Source: Methanosarcina thermophila TM-1 (GTDB taxonomy: Archaea > Halobacteriota > Methanosarcinia > Methanosarcinales > Methanosarcinaceae). From it: DNA of 64,000 bases. A program made the translations under genes and the position numbers. The notes beneath the pieces were generated by a model. It saw only the letters and a list, made by a program, of their open reading frames with translations, was not told the DNA's origin and ran no database searches. The DNA lies in the NCBI RefSeq assembly GCF_000969885.1, contig NZ_CP009501.1, forward strand, positions 124,001 through 188,000, read 5' to 3'. Positions 63,092 to 64,000 of this stretch are shown here, piece after piece (within the stretch, counting starts at the first letter, position 1; each line of letters starts with the position of its first letter).

Positions 63092-63149
63092 GCCCCGAGT
63101 TCCGTCTCGCCCGAGTCCCGTCTCGCCCGAGTTCCGTCTCGGGAGGACG
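63092..63149. repeat. 3 x 16-bp GC-rich tandem repeat with hairpin
   Basis: CGCCCGAGTTCCGTCT-type units lie at 63092-63107, 63108-63123 and 63124-63139. The last forms CCCGAG-TTCCGT-CTCGGG (63126-63142), then GAGGACGG. The 17-bp end recurs inverted at about 23227-23243. Confidence 0.85.
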
Positions 63150-63240
63150 GTGCCCTTTTCGCTCACTTCGTTCGCTCAAGAGGGCTTATTATGAGTAGAA
63201 ACTTTGCTTATTTTCTCCCAAACCCTATAAGTCTTTAAGA

Positions 63241-63390
63241 AAAGTTTGATCACAAGCCTTTTTTCAAAAGGCTTGAGCGAAAACCCCAATCAACGGCGTG
63301 GTCAAGCGGCGCAACGTTTGGTGATAAACCGGCGCAACGGTTTCGGTCAAGCATTTTTTGAAACGGGTTATAGGCAACGGTTTCAGGTCA
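63241..63390. repeat. dispersed hairpin repeat, copy D, inverted
   Basis: In the opposite orientation to copies A-C, this reads TTTGATCACAAGCC, TTTTTTC, AAAAGGCTTGAGCG, then AAAACCCCAATCAACGGCG, followed by GTGGTCAAGCG and two CAACGGTTTC units. Confidence 0.75.
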
Positions 63391-63521
63391 ATGCGAGTCA
63401 ACGAATTATGCATGCTTTTTGGTCAGGAGATTTCGGGGGATTTTAGCATAAATGTTAAAATTTGAAATTATAATCGAACAAATTCACAATATATAAATAA
63501 CTAGCAATAAATCAATATTAT

Positions 63522-63630
63522 TGAGCGGTTTCCAGAGGCCGGTTACACCCTCCGCGAACACTGTACCTATTCCCCGATTATATAATTTTTTCTGTCCCAA
63601 CTATTCCCAATACTCTCCTGAAACCGCTCA
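63522..63630. other. 109-bp element with 11-bp perfect terminal inverted repeat
   Basis: TGAGCGGTTTC (63522-63532) and GAAACCGCTCA (63620-63630) are exact inverted repeats. Inner AGAG and CTCT can extend the stem. It lies between the AlaDH-family gene and the cobyric acid synthase gene, 3' of both. It may be a structured RNA, a terminator for one or both genes, or a short non-coding mobile element. Confidence 0.45.
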
Positions 63631-63734
63631 CTCCTTTTCTAAAATAAGCTTTATCAGGTTTTTCCATCTGGTAGATCCTGATTGTTGTTGTTATATTTTA
63701 TATTTATACAATGCATATACTGTGAAAACTATTT

Positions 63735-64000
63735 TTAGACTCCAATTATCTCGTAGATTTTTTCCATTTCAAGATTCTGCTCGACTATATTTGCAAGTTC
63801 TTCATAGGCATCGTTTTCGGTCATGACATTATCAGGCTTGTACTCAAGCCCTTTTTTCTCATAGAGGTATTTCATAAGTGCATCTCTTATATTTTTGTTG
63901 TCAAAGAGCCCGTGCAGATAGGTGCCAATTACCAGACCGGCTTCATCAATCGCACCATCATCCCCGAAGACATTGCGGTAGGAGTCGGTTATTCCCATAT
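63735..64000 (-). CDS. cobyric acid synthase, C-terminal part (cut by window end)
   Basis: The visible 87-residue-plus C-terminus reads AGLVIGTYLHGLFDNKNIRD, where the GTYLHG histidine belongs to the glutamine amidotransferase domain of CobQ/CbiP. This enzyme amidates cobyrinic acid diamide in cobamide synthesis; cobamides are needed by methanogen methyltransferases. The reading frame continues beyond position 64000, so the start is not in the window. Confidence 0.8.
   Translation of the reverse strand, partial: MGITDSYRNVFGDDGAIDEAGLVIGTYLHGLFDNKNIRDALMKYLYEKKGLEYKPDNVMTENDAYEELANIVEQNLEMEKIYEIIGV

Larger units (their letters stand above)
63064..63734. other. repeat-rich intergenic region
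   Basis: This convergent spacer holds the GC-rich 16-bp tandem repeat (63092-63139), an inverted copy of the dispersed hairpin repeat (63241-63390) and an 11-bp inverted repeat (63522-63630). No gene was recognised. Confidence 0.6.

Overview
The window reads as chromosomal DNA of a Methanosarcina-type methanogen. It carries the cysteate synthase plus fused ComDE route to coenzyme M, a methanogenesis-marker-16-type DUF39/ferredoxin protein, a CooS/CooF carbon monoxide dehydrogenase pair, a membrane-bound archaeal LonB, a CDP-archaeol synthase, PKD/YVTN/PGF-type surface proteins, tRNA genes without encoded CCA, and AT-rich spacers with short repeats. From memory the order (cooS-cooF near comDE and cysteate synthase) resembles M. 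acetivorans, but no species is claimed from sequence alone. UAG is almost absent as a stop codon, as expected where UAG can be read as pyrrolysine.

Layout. 1-1,760: an IS200-type transposase and two decayed genes (DUF2318 fragment, M48 peptidase). 1,763-7,642: an unassigned radical SAM protein, then a MoxR-DUF58-VWA-BatD-like operon on the minus strand. 8,043-11,025: a large propeller/PKD surface protein with a decayed C-terminal tail. 11,026-15,141: an apparent 4.1-kb island bounded by a 51-bp 3' fragment of tRNA-Leu(CAG) and the intact tRNA gene. It holds a transposase remnant, a secreted hydrolase, a wrecked metallo-beta-lactamase/lamin-tail plus DUF3006 locus and a tRNA-Leu(TAA) relic. 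15,373-22,089: argF, purD, a CMD-family protein, pyrE, carS, an HTH regulator, and a ubiquitin-like SAMP gene coupled to a 43-aa ORF. 22,773-23,551: a Val-Phe-Gly tRNA trio present twice. 23,959-27,878: coenzyme M genes.

28,300-43,385: small proteins, a TPR protein, lonB-tldD-pmbA, three universal stress proteins around a gate-domain membrane protein, a candidate sRNA at about 37,558, cooS-cooF, and a Trm112-like/membrane protein pair. 43,814-54,908: pyrG with a downstream 44-aa basic protein, a DUF4013 protein, a PQQ-propeller membrane protein interrupted by one in-frame UAG, truD, a transglutaminase-like protein, pth2, an ATP-grasp ligase (probable mptN), and an IscU-like/IscS pair. 55,302-64,000: an M14 carboxypeptidase with a possible ACG start and a stand-alone homologue of its N-terminal region, fxsA, a TPR protein, a PPP phosphatase, a DUF434 protein, an alanine dehydrogenase-family protein, GC-rich repeats and the 3' end of a cobyric acid synthase.

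The points most worth a second look are the UAG at 48,010, the tRNA-Leu-bounded island, the candidate anti-Shine-Dalgarno sRNA, the carboxypeptidase with its free N-terminal-domain homologue, and the DUF39 protein beside the coenzyme M genes. No CRISPR array, rRNA or replication origin was recognised.
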